A stretch of DNA of 64,000 nucleotides from Acanthacorydalis orientalis (lineage: Eukaryota > Arthropoda > Insecta > Megaloptera > Corydalidae), in NCBI GenBank assembly GCA_034766995.1, contig CM068317.1, forward strand, positions 8,625,001 through 8,689,000. Reading direction: 5' to 3'. The notes below the pieces were generated by a model. It was not told where the DNA came from and ran no database searches. It was given only the letters and a program-made list of their open reading frames with translations. Shown here in pieces: positions 36,860-48,554 of this stretch. A program made the position numbers and the translations under genes. The stretch's first letter is position 1; each line of letters begins with the position of its first letter.

Positions 36860-37908
36860 ATTGTATAAGTAACTACCGCGTACTTTCTTATAAGTAACAA
36901 TTCTTTTGTTAAAATTTTCAATAACATCCCTACACAACTGGGACTCTATCTCACCAATTACTATTCGGACTTCATCGTTTAGGTCAGAAATTGTTTTGAA
37001 TATTGGCGCACCTGTAGTTTAACGTATCCCTAAACAGAGTAGTCCGACGATGTTAAATCGCAGAATCTCGATCGCAAATTAATGTCTCTATTTCTGAAAA
37101 TAATTCAACTAGGAAATTTCATCCTCAATAAATCAATAGTTTCAACACCTGCGTGGTTTGCTGTACCGTCATATTGGAATCACATGTCCTTTAGATCAAT
37201 ATCATTCAATTCTTTCGACAAAAAGTTGGTTATCATGTTTCAATATATTTCTCCATTCACATTAATCTCTTTAACAGCCGGATTTTCAAAAAAGTAAGGA
37301 CCAATGACTCCAACGAATTAAAGTGCGCACCAAACAGTCACTTTTTCTGTATTTAGTGGCTACTCAACGATCACTCTTGGATTTTCTTCACTCCAGATTC
37401 TGAAGTTTTACTTGTTAATATAGCCAGAGAGTTTTAATGAGCCTTCTTGTTAAACAAGACTTTCAAAAAAACCGTGCCGTTGTTATAGTATCCAATTAAC
37501 AATCCCACAGCAAAGTGACACGTCTACTGGCTTCAATTGTTGTGTTAATCGAAACTTATGTCTTCAGCAATAAATCATTATGGAAAATACGCCACGTGGT
37601 CGTCTGTGAAAGACCAATTTAATGTAAACATCATGGAATTGACATTCCTGGCTCTTCCGATACACTCTAACAAACCAAGTCGATGTTTTCTTCAGAACGA
37701 CCATCATGAACAAGTGTTAGTGTTTCTTTTTTTTAACCGATCCAGTATCTTCATATTTACTCACTAATAGAAGTATTGTTGATTCAGATGGACGAGTATA
37801 TTAAAAATAAATATCGCGTAATTAACGAAATGTATTCTTCATAGAACGACCATTTTCATAATACAATTCTATTATTTCAATACGTTATTTTGTTGTATAG
37901 GAAGCCAT
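36860..37908 (-). pseudogene. full-length but broken DDE transposase
   Basis: Starts MASYTTKQRIEIIELYYENG at 37908, an N-terminal HTH typical of a Tc1/mariner-type transposase common in arthropods. Then come TRPSESTI and VSKYEDTGSVKKK (linker). RPRGVFSIM-like and LTQQLKPVD segments follow, then NFRIWSEENPRVIVE (37415-37372) and KVTVWCALI. Next is a TTGAPIF-like cysteine/His region and CDLTSSDY (third acidic motif near 37035). The tail is DEVRIVIGEIESQLCRDVIE then NFNKRIVTYKKVRGSYL near 36865. The first FSDEAHF motif is not visible. At least eight frameshifts or stops. The order of motifs along the full family length makes the identification solid and the inactivity certain. Confidence 0.87.
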
Positions 37909-38003
37909 AATTAAAAATGTCAATGTCAAAACTAAATAAATCTCATTTTGACATCTGTGCAAATAACCTCTTAAAAAATTGCATCCTTATTGGAAAACCC
38001 TTT
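36860..38003 (-). mobile_element. Tc1/mariner-superfamily transposon, nearly full length
   Basis: Minus-strand element. Its 5' terminus is at about 38003, reading AAAGGGTTTTCCAATAAGGA inward, then TGCAATTTTTTAAGAGG. The transposase begins with ATG at 37908. I could not find a matching GGTTTTCCA terminus on the left side near 36860, so that end may be lost or diverged. Confidence 0.85.
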
Positions 38004-38009
38004 ATATCT

Positions 38010-39089
38010 TTTTAAAGGATTTGTTTTTGAATAGCTTATTCAATCAATTATCAGTAAGTTTAAATTTAAATCTGTATTTATTAAACATCTTTCAATAAAG
38101 AAAATAGTATTTAAATATCCTAAACGTTTGGATTTTAAAAATCTTTAATTTTTAAAATAAACCAAATAAATATGTTTGCGGAATATAATAAAATTATTAT
38201 TCAAAAAATTGTAACATATGGTTTTCATTTGAAATGTAATGAGAACAAGTATTGGTAACTTTAAAAACAATTCGAAATAAAATTTAAAAAAAAGAGTACA
38301 ATTCAAATATTATATTCTCTAGATCAAACAATCAGATCCTAAGTACATAAAAAAATATTGTCAATCTAGCTAACAAATGATATTTGTCACAATATAATTG
38401 AACACGAATAAATAATCATTCACCAATTAGTTAAACAAAATAAAATATTATATGTAAATGTACAACTTAATGTGAGTCATTTATAGTTGTCAATATATTT
38501 TTTTCAAACATTATTAGAACTAGTTTTTTTCTCTCTATATAAATTAAAAGAGATTCTTTTAAGAATTACAATACGAAAACATGTGTAGGTAGAAGAGAAT
38601 ATCAGACTGAGATGAAAAAAAAACTACCTTTATTAAAATTTAAATATTTTAACTATACGATATATACGACGTTTGTTCTATCATCGCTATCGATATATTA
38701 TGAATTTTATTATATGTTCTTATTGGGTGTGGAACACCCAAGAATATGCTGTCTCTGCCTTATTATTTATTTTTGTCAGGAGCGAGATAGAGTTTTTGAA
38801 AGGCAAAACGGTTGTTTCCACTCTGATCATACATTTCTCTAACACTTTTATTTTAATATGCTTTTAACACTTATACTTGTTAGAACGTTTACAAATTGTT
38901 TATGTACGAGTGTTAATTAAATACTTGTACTTTTCAAATAATGTCACAATTATTTAAAGAACTTAACAGTTTTTTTAAACCTAACTACTTATTTTAATTA
39001 GGTTAGTCATCCCGTATAGATATAAGTACAATGCATAAGATTTTCAACAGTTTGTAAAATATGTATAGATTAAACTTATTTTTATTGTG

Positions 39090-39129
<40 letters not shown>

Positions 39130-40210
39130 TGATATTTACATTTTTTAAATGAATAATATAATCCACTTACAGCATTATAACTTATCACTCTAATTACAGT
39201 TAGAGTGACTACAGAGAAACTTAACAAGTAACAAAATATTAATTAATGATATTAAATGCGTTTTCTAGTCAATCCGTTTATTTTAAATCGTTCTTTCTAG
39301 TACCGGTTTGTTATTATACTTTACTTATAATGAAATGTTTTCTTGGGATAATATACATGCAATAATATGAATTCTTAAACTCAATAAGCATATCTTACTT
39401 ATTTAAATCTTTTATTGAAGACAGGTAAAAAAGAAGAAAATAATTCCAAAAAATAGAATTGAAATTCATTCGAAAATCTTATACGAATCTTGAAAATAAA
39501 ATATTTATGAACATTTTTTCATATTTATCTAATTTATTTTGAATTACAGTAAATATTCTTTGATGAAAGTATTTTAATACTGGAATGCCAATAAAAGAAT
39601 TAAATAAAATAATTTATATTACAATCTGTTTTCTCTGTACGAAATTAATGTGTCTCAGTATTTTTAACAGAAGTTTTTAACACTACTTTTAATATAAAAC
39701 GAATAGTCTTTTTCAGTATGTATTTGATATCTTGTATTTTTCAAATATAATTGAAAGTCTACTCTTAACTTCACTACTTTAGAAAGGTATTTAGTATTAT
39801 GTAATCTTTCTTTTATTTTTGCACTACATAGTTTAATCGTTCTTATTTATTATAAAATATAAACTTTAATGAGGTTTTCTGATATTTTTTTGGTATATAA
39901 TATGCCCACTGTATAGATAAATTTAATATTACATTAAATTATTTAAATTAATATGGATATCTAGCGTGAAATTATATCTAAATTTAATATTTGTTATTAT
40001 TTTTTATATGATTTAAATATGGCTTTTAAGTTTGTACCTTACAAAATTTTAAATGTTTTAATGAACTTAGAACTCTTTTCACACAATCTATTTAATAATT
40101 TTATTCTTTAATAAACATCAAAAATCCTATAATAATCCAGTGGATCTCGCTGTGGAATATTGCATCAGAATGGATCATTTGATCCTTGTTTTGGGATGAT
40201 GGAATATGTG
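38010..40210. other. AT-rich stretch, nothing recognised
   Basis: (AT)n at 39091-39125. A slightly GC-richer patch at 38690-38840 contains two overlapping ORFs without recognisable motifs. No gene supported. Confidence 0.5.
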
Positions 40211-40217
40211 GATACAG

Positions 40218-41026
40218 TATAATTACATTTTTGTGAACTGTCAAACCTTAGGCTGTTGCGGCCATTGCGAAAAGAGTTAAATTAAATATTTTTTAAATAT
40301 CTGACTTACTCTTATAACTATAAAATAAATTAAAACTCCATTTTGTAGAAAATTAAATTCTCTATAACTTTGGTTTTTATACGTTTTCTCGTGTGCTGAA
40401 CATTTTTTTATTTATTGCAAAAAACCCGGTAAAAAAAAGTTTTTTTTGTTTTTTATTTTTCTCGTTTTTTGTTCGGTTGAAGTTAAAAATACTTATTAAC
40501 AATATTATAGAGTATGAAAAAATCTACAACTTTCATATTAAACTTTTTTTGTGTGATAAACATTTATTTATATCATTGCAAAAGGCCTGTACCGTATGTG
40601 CCAAACGATAATATTGCTTCCCGTGGTGTTGCATCGCTCATATAAATACAGTAATGCCAACTTTTACAATTCTACGTATACGGTGCACGCAGCATTTGAA
40701 AGTTGTAGATTTTTTCATGCTCTACAACTTTATTAATAGATATCTTTAACGACAAACGAGTGAAAAACGAGAAAAGTGCAAAAAACAAAAAAAAATGCAA
40801 AAAACTCTTTTTACCGGCTTAATTTGTAATAAATGAAAAAATATTCATCGTATGAAAAAGTATGAAAACCAAAATGTAGAGAATTAAATTTTCTACGAAA
40901 CGTTTTTTAATTTTCTTTTGTAGCTGCAACAGGAAATGAGCTATTTAAGAAAAAACGAAATTTAACTCTTTTTTCACGGTGATCGCGATAGCGTAAGACC
41001 TGACAGTTCACAAAAGTGTAATTATA
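40218..41026. mobile_element. foldback element with long inverted arms
   Basis: Large imperfect inverted repeat. The left arm, about 40218-40605, starts TATAATTACATTTTTGTGAA then CTGTCAAACCTTAGGCTGTT. The right arm, about 40665-41026, on the complementary strand starts TATAATTACACTTTTGTGAA then CTGTCAGGTCTTACGCTATC. Matching internal words include AAAGAGTTAAATT, AATTTAATTCTCTA, CATTTATTACAAATTAAGCC versus TTTATTGCAAAAAACCCGG, and ATGAAAAAATCTACAACTTT in both. The left arm has roughly 45 extra bases. The 219-base frame at 40393 lies wholly in the left arm and is T-rich, so it is not a gene. Non-autonomous DNA element; no transposase. Confidence 0.85.
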
Positions 41027-41031
41027 CCCTA

Positions 41032-41035
<4 letters not shown>

Positions 41036-41106
<71 letters not shown>
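41036..41106. repeat. (AT)n microsatellite
   Basis: AT tract with one ACACAT interruption, immediately next to the foldback element. Confidence 0.97.
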
Positions 41107-41112
<6 letters not shown>

Positions 41113-41569
41113 TTGGATTGATACAGATATCAGCAAGGATTTCACTGTTTCTTTATTTAAGTTTCTTAACCTATATTCAGTAATTAAAAACAAAATATTA
41201 AAATGACAGGTCAACCGTTATAAAAACGTCTATTTAAATTTAACATTAAAAAATCAGAAAAATTCAGAATTTTTTTCAACATCATATTTTTTTTAAAAAA
41301 GAATAAGAATAATGTTAAAATTGATTAGTTATAGAATATAGAGTGATAATAAAAAAGAATCTAATAATTTAGCCAAGAATGTCAAATTTTATTACTTGGG
41401 AATAGTAAGAAAAAAATTTTTTTTCAAAAAGAGATTTATCTGTTGTATTTATTCGATTATCTATTTTTCGATTACAATGATTTAGACAAGAAAAAAACAT
41501 GTTCATTACATAACTCTTAGATAGAAACACAATATTTCCACTCGGTTCTATTATTTATTATACAATAAA

Positions 41570-41945
41570 CATTAATGTTTACGATTCCTCTTTCAACTCC
41601 AGCATCCTTTTACCGTAACTCATACAAGAAAAAGCGCGCACACACACATACACGCACGCGAGTGAGCATTAATAAAATATCAATTTACAAAATTCGAATC
41701 GATAATGTACAATAAATATCAAAAACACAATACGACCATATTTTACAAGTCTGATAATACGATTATGTGTATAATTTTATGAGGTGAGTCAGTGCGGTAA
41801 GGTTGGGCCCGGCCGAGGTGGCCATGTGACAACGGAGCGTCGCCAAGGCACACTTGATTATAAGTTATGAGACATAATTTGACCCGTTTGCTCTATTGTT
41901 CGGTTTTCACTTGATCGTAACTTTCCTTTGTTATGTTTTCGGACC
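41570..41945. other. GC-richer island, no recognised gene
   Basis: Has a CA/GC-rich run AAGCGCGCACACACACATAC near 41631 and a very GC-rich core at 41785-41850 (GGTTGGGCCCGGCCGAGGTG). Two consensus 5' splice-like words, GAG|GTGAGT near 41783 and CG|GTAAGG near 41797, lie close together. Short frames run through the core on both strands but none is recognisable. Conserved noncoding element or small exon. Confidence 0.35.
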
Positions 41946-41949
41946 CACA

Positions 41950-41950
<1 letters not shown>

Positions 41951-41987
<37 letters not shown>
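41951..41987. repeat. (AT)n microsatellite
   Basis: AT tract. Confidence 0.97.
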
Positions 41988-41989
<2 letters not shown>

Positions 41990-42196
41990 AGTTGTATATA
42001 TATTTTATTCGTCTTGTATTCAATTAAGTACGACAAAGAAATAACTAAGTGAATTATACCAATCGATCGTTTTTAAGAAACGTTTATCATATGAATAACT
42101 CTTTTTTTCTGTATTGTATTCACTTTTCAGAATTGATATATAAATAAAATATTTCTACAATTTAGCATATTCAAATATTTTCTCTTTTATTTATGC

Positions 42197-42202
<6 letters not shown>

Positions 42203-42264
<62 letters not shown>
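42203..42264. repeat. (AT)n microsatellite
   Basis: AT tract. Confidence 0.97.
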
Positions 42265-42265
<1 letters not shown>

Positions 42266-42271
<6 letters not shown>

Positions 42272-43265
42272 AACTGTCAACAGTATGCACAAACTTATGT
42301 TAAGAGGAGTAAGAATAAAACACTTACTTTAGGCAATGTTTAAAAATTGTTTATTAATTTCGAGTAAAGATTTTAGTGAATAACAGTCTTTATTATGATC
42401 TGAAGTCTGTACTTTTCATTTTATACACTTAATTAGTAAATTGATTATGAATAGAAAAAAATTATTTTAATTGTTTATAAATACACCGATCACTGTTAAA
42501 AAGTATTTATTAATAATCAAATATTCAATAACTGACTATTATTATCAATTATAAACATTTATCAGGATTTCAATAGTAATTCTAACATCTTTAATGCACA
42601 ATTAGAGAAAATATGAGGTTTTTAAGATATTCTGTATGTTATTTCTGAGAATTATTACATAGAAACATGTATAAGTAATAAAAATAATCAATACTAAATT
42701 ATTAATTTTTTTTCTTTACAAAAAAAAACTTATGGTGTTTTGTGGTACTGATTTGTTGAAGTAAATGAATTTAGCTATTGTTTATAATTTTATATATACG
42801 ATTAGACTCAACATAATTGTTTTTTTTAGTAAGGGTACCTGTGATGAAATTAATGATTTATGAATATAGGAAACACTTTTTTCATTGATATATTCATAAA
42901 ACTGTATAATTGAGTAAAATTTTATAAATATAATGAATTGAAAAGAGCTGTTTTTAAAATAAACCAAGATTTAAGGTAAATACGGTTTTTGTACGTGGAA
43001 CTTTTTTTTAAATACATTTCTCACAGACAAACTTAATTCTTAGCAATACTTATGGACAAAACTTTTTGAATATAATAATATTTAAAAAGTTTATTTCTTA
43101 TTATCCTATAGTAAGTCTTATCCCTGTAATGTGACAAAATTCAGTTTCACATACGAATTTTTTGTGCTATTTGAAGAATGATTTATTTGTAAAACTGATT
43201 CTAATTTGGTTCGAATTCGAAATTTTTTTAAAAAGTCAAATTTATTACTTTAATTCTTTTAAAAT
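42266..43265. other. AT-rich stretch, nothing firm
   Basis: Near 42505-42560 TATTCAATAACTGACTATTA is loosely like the family C core. Otherwise nothing recognised. Confidence 0.5.
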
Positions 43266-43269
43266 TGTG

Positions 43270-43440
43270 GTGTTTCTCCTCGAGATCACGAGTTGCGTAT
43301 TTTCTACGACCAGCTTTATCTGCTGATATCCTCAGTGAGATTGGTATTCATGCAAATCTACCTAAAAATGTCAGAAAACGAAACCGATATTAAAAATACA
43401 CAAATTGTAACCTACAGGAGAAGCAGTCGAAGTTTAAAAC
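43270..43440. repeat. palindromic repeat family P, copy
   Basis: The right half contains TGTCAGAAAACGAAACCGAT then ATTAAAAATACACAA. The left half contains GTTGCGTATTTTCTACGACC then GATATCCTCAGTGAG, so GCGTATTTT and GTGTATTTTTAATATCGG-type words mirror each other. Imperfect inverted repeat related to 31060-31245. Confidence 0.5.
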
Positions 43441-43804
43441 ATACAGGTACATAACAACAAAATAGATTTAAATTCTTAATGCACATCTCCGTGACGTATA
43501 CGGGCACCATAAACTGGTGCAGTAAGTGCATCGTTGAATTCTGTGTAGACCCTTGTTTCAATATTTATCATACAAAATTAAACTTTTAATTAAACTCTAC
43601 ATGTATTGTTGTTTAAATACGTGAATTGTATTAAACCTAAACTATAATTTTATGCAAAAAAATGATTTTTTTCCATTTCAAATTAATAAATAAAATGTGC
43701 ATTAAGAGGTTAAATAAATCATTATTGTTCTTTCCTTATAAAATGCTATATTTTTATTCTTTCAGACTTTGTTAATATTTTAAAATAATAATTTTAAATG
43801 AATA

Positions 43805-44001
43805 ATATATATATATATATATATATATAATAGGTAATATTTTCAAACATCAGTTAATATGAAATTGAATATCATCAATCAAGTACGGTTCTTTTACTTG
43901 ATACAATAATTTTGTCCTTTAATCACCTGTATATATTTTAAAACATAATTAATTTAATTTATTACTAGATAGATACTACACAACTATTTATATAATTAAT
44001 T

Positions 44002-44038
<37 letters not shown>
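43805..44038. repeat. two (AT)n microsatellites
   Basis: AT tracts at 43805-43830 and 44004-44038. The remainder up to 44440 is AT-rich without recognised features. Confidence 0.95.
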
Positions 44039-44039
<1 letters not shown>

Positions 44040-44444
44040 GATTAACTTGTTGAACAAACTTCAATATTCCTAAAACCCTATTAAAATATTTTTTGTTCTA
44101 AAGTAATAACTTATCCTGCATTTCTCAATTTAAATGCACCTGCAATTCGAAATATTTCCACAAAAATGTCAAAGCCAGGAATAATAGATTCTTGTCTATT
44201 TTTATTATCTACAAAATATTTTAGCACGTATTCGACATCTTTTTCTGGAATTTAAATATATACGCTTGTACTGGTCTTATTACGAATAAGGGTTACGTTC
44301 TGATGTTTTTTTATCTATTTTAAAAAGACATATGGTTTCTGTTATATTAGGAATTAAAATATGTTGAATATACATCAACAAAAAATGTTCAAACACGTAA
44401 TTCTACTAATTAGATATATTTTAATCTTTTGTAAGTTAAAATTA

Positions 44445-45005
44445 TTGGCTTGGTAGGAAAATAATTACGGTTTTTGTTTTCTGAATTCTAACCTTATTTT
44501 TTTCATTGAAAATGTCATTTCATCGTATTCATGTTAATATTATGTTAAAGTACAATTTTCGATCTGTATGTTGGTAATATCAACTTTTGTTTGATTATTA
44601 ATTTTATTTTAAATTGGCGATTGAATTAAAGATGGAAAAGAAACAAATAAGAGCATTTTTTGTACGATTTCAAAACGGATGGTAAAGTAGCAGAAACTGC
44701 TTCTAAACTAAATGATGTTTTTGATGTGGGTACTGTTAAGGATCATAAGGTTCAGTGGTGGTTTCAAAAATTTCGTGCTGTAGCCGAAAGTCTTGAAGAT
44801 AAAGGAGGTCGTGGGCGTCTCTCTTCAGTTTAAAACGAATAACTGAAGGCGTTGTTGGATCAAAACTACGTACAACGATTCAAGAGTTTTTACAAAACTT
44901 GGACGTTAGTCATCCAACAGTTCTGGACCACTTAAAATCATTTAAATTGAAAAATGTATATGAATTTAAAGGACATAAACTGCAATTATTTTTCTAACAA
45001 CTTAA
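44445..45005 (+). mobile_element. mariner-derived deletion derivative, family A, copy 1
   Basis: 561-base element flanked by TA (44443-44444 and 45006-45007). The left TIR reads TTGGCTTGGTAGGAAAATAA then TTACGG; the right TIR on the complementary strand reads TTAAGTTGTTAGAAAAATAA then TTGCAG. It contains only the N-terminal half of an irritans-type transposase and runs directly from the HTH into the 3' TIR. Same structure as 53122-53694 and 61638-62225. Confidence 0.92.
44632..44985 (+). pseudogene. mariner transposase N-terminal domain pseudogene
   Basis: Starts ATG at 44632 with MEKKQIRAFF. Next come VRFQNG, KVAETASKLNDVFDVGTV and VQWWFQKFRAVAESLEDKGG across two frameshifts, then a stop after RGRLSSV. 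LKALL, SHPTVLDHLKSFKL and NVYEF follow. These are the two HTH motifs that bind the mariner TIR. No DD34D catalytic domain exists in the element. Confidence 0.9.
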
Positions 45006-45589
45006 TATTTTAAAGATATTTCTTTTATTTTATATTATTTATTTTTCAGCAAATTACTTTATTTATAGTTTTTATTTCAATCACTATTATATATCGTACA
45101 AAGTAAATCATTATTATTTGTTATTTTCACATACTTGATATTTACAGTTACTTCTTTAGATAACAATATTGTTATCCTCCATTTTTTGCGATTGGTTCAA
45201 CTTATCATTTTGAGTTAGGTTAGTTGTATTTTAAATTATAATGTATCCAAAAAAATATTGAAATTTCCTAGCCTAGCTTTCTAAAACTTTCACTGAATGA
45301 AATTGTTTAAACAAGGAAAAAATATTAAATAATAGTGTAAATAGACATTAATTTAAAACTTAACTAACAAAATTTGTTAAAATGTTCAATATAATTTCTA
45401 TACACTTTTTGATTAATGTTTACTGTAATAGAAATACCATCTTTCTAATAGTACAGGTACAAAACCAGATTGTGAAATTTAATTTACATTCAAGTCTGTA
45501 CTAATTAAAAATTAAACCCTGTTTATAAGCGATAAATATCATTTTGATTTTAAAAAATCTATTTTTAAGAAAAAAATGAAAACTTCTTT
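45006..45589. other. AT-rich stretch, nothing recognised
   Basis: No gene or element seen. Confidence 0.55.
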
Positions 45590-45945
45590 TATATAAATTA
45601 TGGGGCTCCGCCCCCTGTTCATTTTACTCGCCGACCCTCATGTGAAGACCTCCGGTCGGTATCGGTCGCTCTCTCCATTGAGTTACGTTACTTGATAAAT
45701 GTGAATGGATCATAATAAACACATTTTTTTAGAGCAAATTGTCTATTTTTTAATATTATAAAGAATTTTACAATGAATAGTATGTGATTACTCCAACGCT
45801 TCGCTAAAAACGATCACAGAAAAAGATCAGGAAATTTCCATTAGAAAATTAAAGCGAAGATGACGTAACCGCAAATAAATCTTATTAGCCAATCAGAACA
45901 TCAATAAAAGTTATCATACCACATAAGAACCAATTTTTATTTATA
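45590..45945. repeat. possible dispersed repeat D with GC-rich end, copy 1
   Basis: GC-rich head at about 45600-45685 (GGGGCTCCGCCCCC palindrome, CTCGCCGACCC, GGTCGGTATCGGTCGCTCTC). An AT-rich middle follows, then TTAGCCAATCAGAACATCAA near 45887. The same order, in reverse orientation, occurs at 59330-59640. Class unknown. Confidence 0.4.
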
Positions 45946-46930
45946 GATAGATATGTTTTTTTTATACTAGCTAAATTAAAATTTATTGTTTTATTTCAAA
46001 TTCTTTTTTCACAAATGATTTTTTCCCAAACGCCAATAAAAGTTCATAAATTTACTGTTAATTAATATATGATATCATCGGTATCGAAATATGCATACGA
46101 AATCAAAATGAACCAAAAATAGATGTTGAAAAGTCTTATTAAGATTTTTTTCTGATGCTCAGATATTTTAGTTTTGAATTTGCATTTAGGCACAATGCAA
46201 ACTTTTAATTTCCTTTTTCTATAGTTTTTCTTATTATCCAATTAATATTAATTGTAAAAATATATTTTAAATTAAAGAATTTTTGAAAAAATTACCAAAT
46301 AACTGTTTATTAATCATTTTGATAATGATTTGCATGCATTTACATCTCGATGTGTAGAGTACAGAAAAACAGAGAAAATCTTAAGTTGATGAAGTACAAT
46401 GATTTCATGTACATTAGTATTGAGGATGATAGTATCGACATCACATTTATTGTCATTATTAAAATGAAAAATAATCAATTATTGGTCATCTTGATTAAAT
46501 AAGTGAATACATAGAGAGAAAATTAATTTGTGTAAGTAAATGTAATTTTAGTGCTGAAAATTGTAATTATGACTAAATATTTTACTATTTGGCATATGTA
46601 AAGTTCTTCTATACATTTAAAAAAATAATTGTTTTATTCTTCTATTTTAGAATTAATTACTTTTTGATTACATTAATTGATATTTGAATGTAAGTTATAA
46701 GCTGTAATTGTTAACATTTCCTTTCAAATTTTCTGTCATGTTATTTTTTTTATTTCATTTCAAAATAATATAAAATATTTATTATTATGTTTTTTTCTAT
46801 TTAAATAACTTGTAAATATTCATCGATGTTGACATTTTTATACGAATACGAAATATAAAATAATGATGTAGCATTTTATGTATATTGTGAAACATACTAT
46901 TGAATATGTTTAGGTTTTGATTTATAATAG
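45946..46930. other. AT-rich stretch, nothing recognised
   Basis: No gene or element seen before the candidate exon. Confidence 0.5.
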
Positions 46931-47251
46931 AAAAGTATTGAGACTAAATCGTTATGTGAATACATAAAATCTGAAATCCATGTATATCAATACGGGGGGA
47001 CTGGTAGACGTATCATAAAGGATTTATTCGATTTATCGCCAGGGCCGATCGAAGAGTTTAAACCGTGTTTTACACAAGAAGCGTTTGTTGTGCCCACGGC
47101 CGATGTCACATCCAATACAACAGGTAGTAAAGTGACACTCAGGTCTCAACTAAGTCGGCCTGATGTTGCTGCCGATCCGCAGTCCGAGCCACATTTTTCA
47201 ATGCATTTTTTTATTCCACTCTTCAAATATCTCTCCATGTTTATTCCGTAA
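46931..47251 (+). CDS. candidate host coding exon, unrecognised
   Basis: A 106-codon frame open from the stop TAG at 46928-46930 to TAA at 47249-47251, with no ATG until late. An exon rather than a single-exon gene is therefore the likely form. The part from about 46995 is much GC-richer than its surroundings and reads as ordinary protein: YGGTGRRIIKDLFDLSPGPI, EEFKPCFTQEAFVVPTADVT, SNTTGSKVTLRSQLSRPDVA, ADPQSEPHF. A plausible acceptor (T-rich tract then GCCAG, ending about 47042) and donors (CAG|GTAGTA near 47124, CAG|GTCTCA near 47143) lie inside. The real exon may be only 47043-47124 or so. The reverse strand is also open for about 50 codons over the same island, so strand is not certain. 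I do not recognise the family. Confidence 0.4.
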   Translation, partial: KSIETKSLCEYIKSEIHVYQYGGTGRRIIKDLFDLSPGPIEEFKPCFTQEAFVVPTADVTSNTTGSKVTLRSQLSRPDVAADPQSEPHFSMHFFIPLFKYLSMFIP

Positions 47252-48380
47252 GACCTTGAATGTATTGGAATCCCATTAGATGTATGTTTATTATTATTAT
47301 TATTCGTTTTTTTCTTTATGTTTGTTTAGTATGCAAATGATTTTTAAGATCATATTTTATTATCATATTTAGACAACATGTTTGAATGAGAAATATTTTT
47401 CTATTATTCAACTTTGAAAATAAATGTAAATTTTATTTTTATCAAAAATATGCAACGACATGAACGATTTATTTATGAGTTAAGTCGAATAGTTAACATA
47501 TTAAGATGATAACTGATGTATCATGAATTTTAATCCTAGATTGTAGGATATGTCATCGTTCATTAAGATACTGCTTCTTAATGAATTCTTATTAAACTTA
47601 CTAAAATATTATTAGAGAAATCTTATTAGAGAAATTAAAATAAATAATTTTTTATTCCAACATATTTTCAACATTTGAATTTAGTACAATAATGTTTCTG
47701 AAACTCTACGTTTCTAAAAACTTTTTCAAGGAAAAAAACCCTTGTATTTAATTTGAAATTGATTTTTAACTTACTTTCTCAATACTTGATAATACAAAAT
47801 TATCTCCATACAAATCCAAAATAAATTACAAAATGTATAGTAACACAATTATAAAAGTAATATAATTTTATTTACATTGAGTAAATATATTACAAGTTCT
47901 TTTTGATTTCCAGTGGCTGGTAATTATCATTTAATTGTATTAAGACTGTTTCAATTACATATGTGTTACATATCGTTCAAATAGTTACATTAATAGCTTT
48001 TATTAAAAATTAAATTGATTTATTTTTTATATGTTTCTATTGGCTTTCAGAAAAGCGTTAGGTACAACAATTTTTCTGTAATTCTGGGGATAATAGCTTG
48101 AATAGTATATCATCGAAAAGCACATAAGTAAAAATCAAAACTAAGAATCAATTTTTGAAGATTTTTGATTAGAATTTTCTTGTGAGTTGTGAAATTTGAG
48201 AATACAAGCTACACTGACAGAACTGAATTGCATTTTTAATGACTTAGAAATGATTAAAAATGAGCGTAAACAAATTGTATTTTCGATAAATTTTTATTTA
48301 AATTTCATAAACCACAAAACTTTTTGCCATTACAAAAATGATTTGATAGATTTATAGAGAAGTAGTAATTACTCTATCAG
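47252..48380. other. AT-rich stretch, nothing recognised
   Basis: No gene, splice context or element recognised next to the candidate exon. Confidence 0.5.
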
Positions 48381-48554
48381 GATGGTTTGAAGAGTAACTT
48401 GGTTTGTCTACTCAGTGAGAGAAAAAGAGTCAACTGAATAAATTTTCATATAGTTTCACACCTTTTAGTAACGCATATGAAGTTACAAGTCATTCCGCTA
48501 TTAATTCTTCGTTTGACAATTATTTGTCAATACAAGCCCTTCATGTGAAAATGC

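Noticed and set aside
37082..37767. Two plus-strand ORFs of about 70 codons
   Set aside because: Antisense of the transposase pseudogene at 36860-37908.
40393..40611. 72-codon ORF rich in Phe and Lys
   Set aside because: Lies inside the left arm of the foldback element and comes from T-runs.
41785..41850. Very GC-rich core with short open frames on both strands
   Set aside because: Too short to call coding and nothing recognisable. Kept only as an island, not as a gene.
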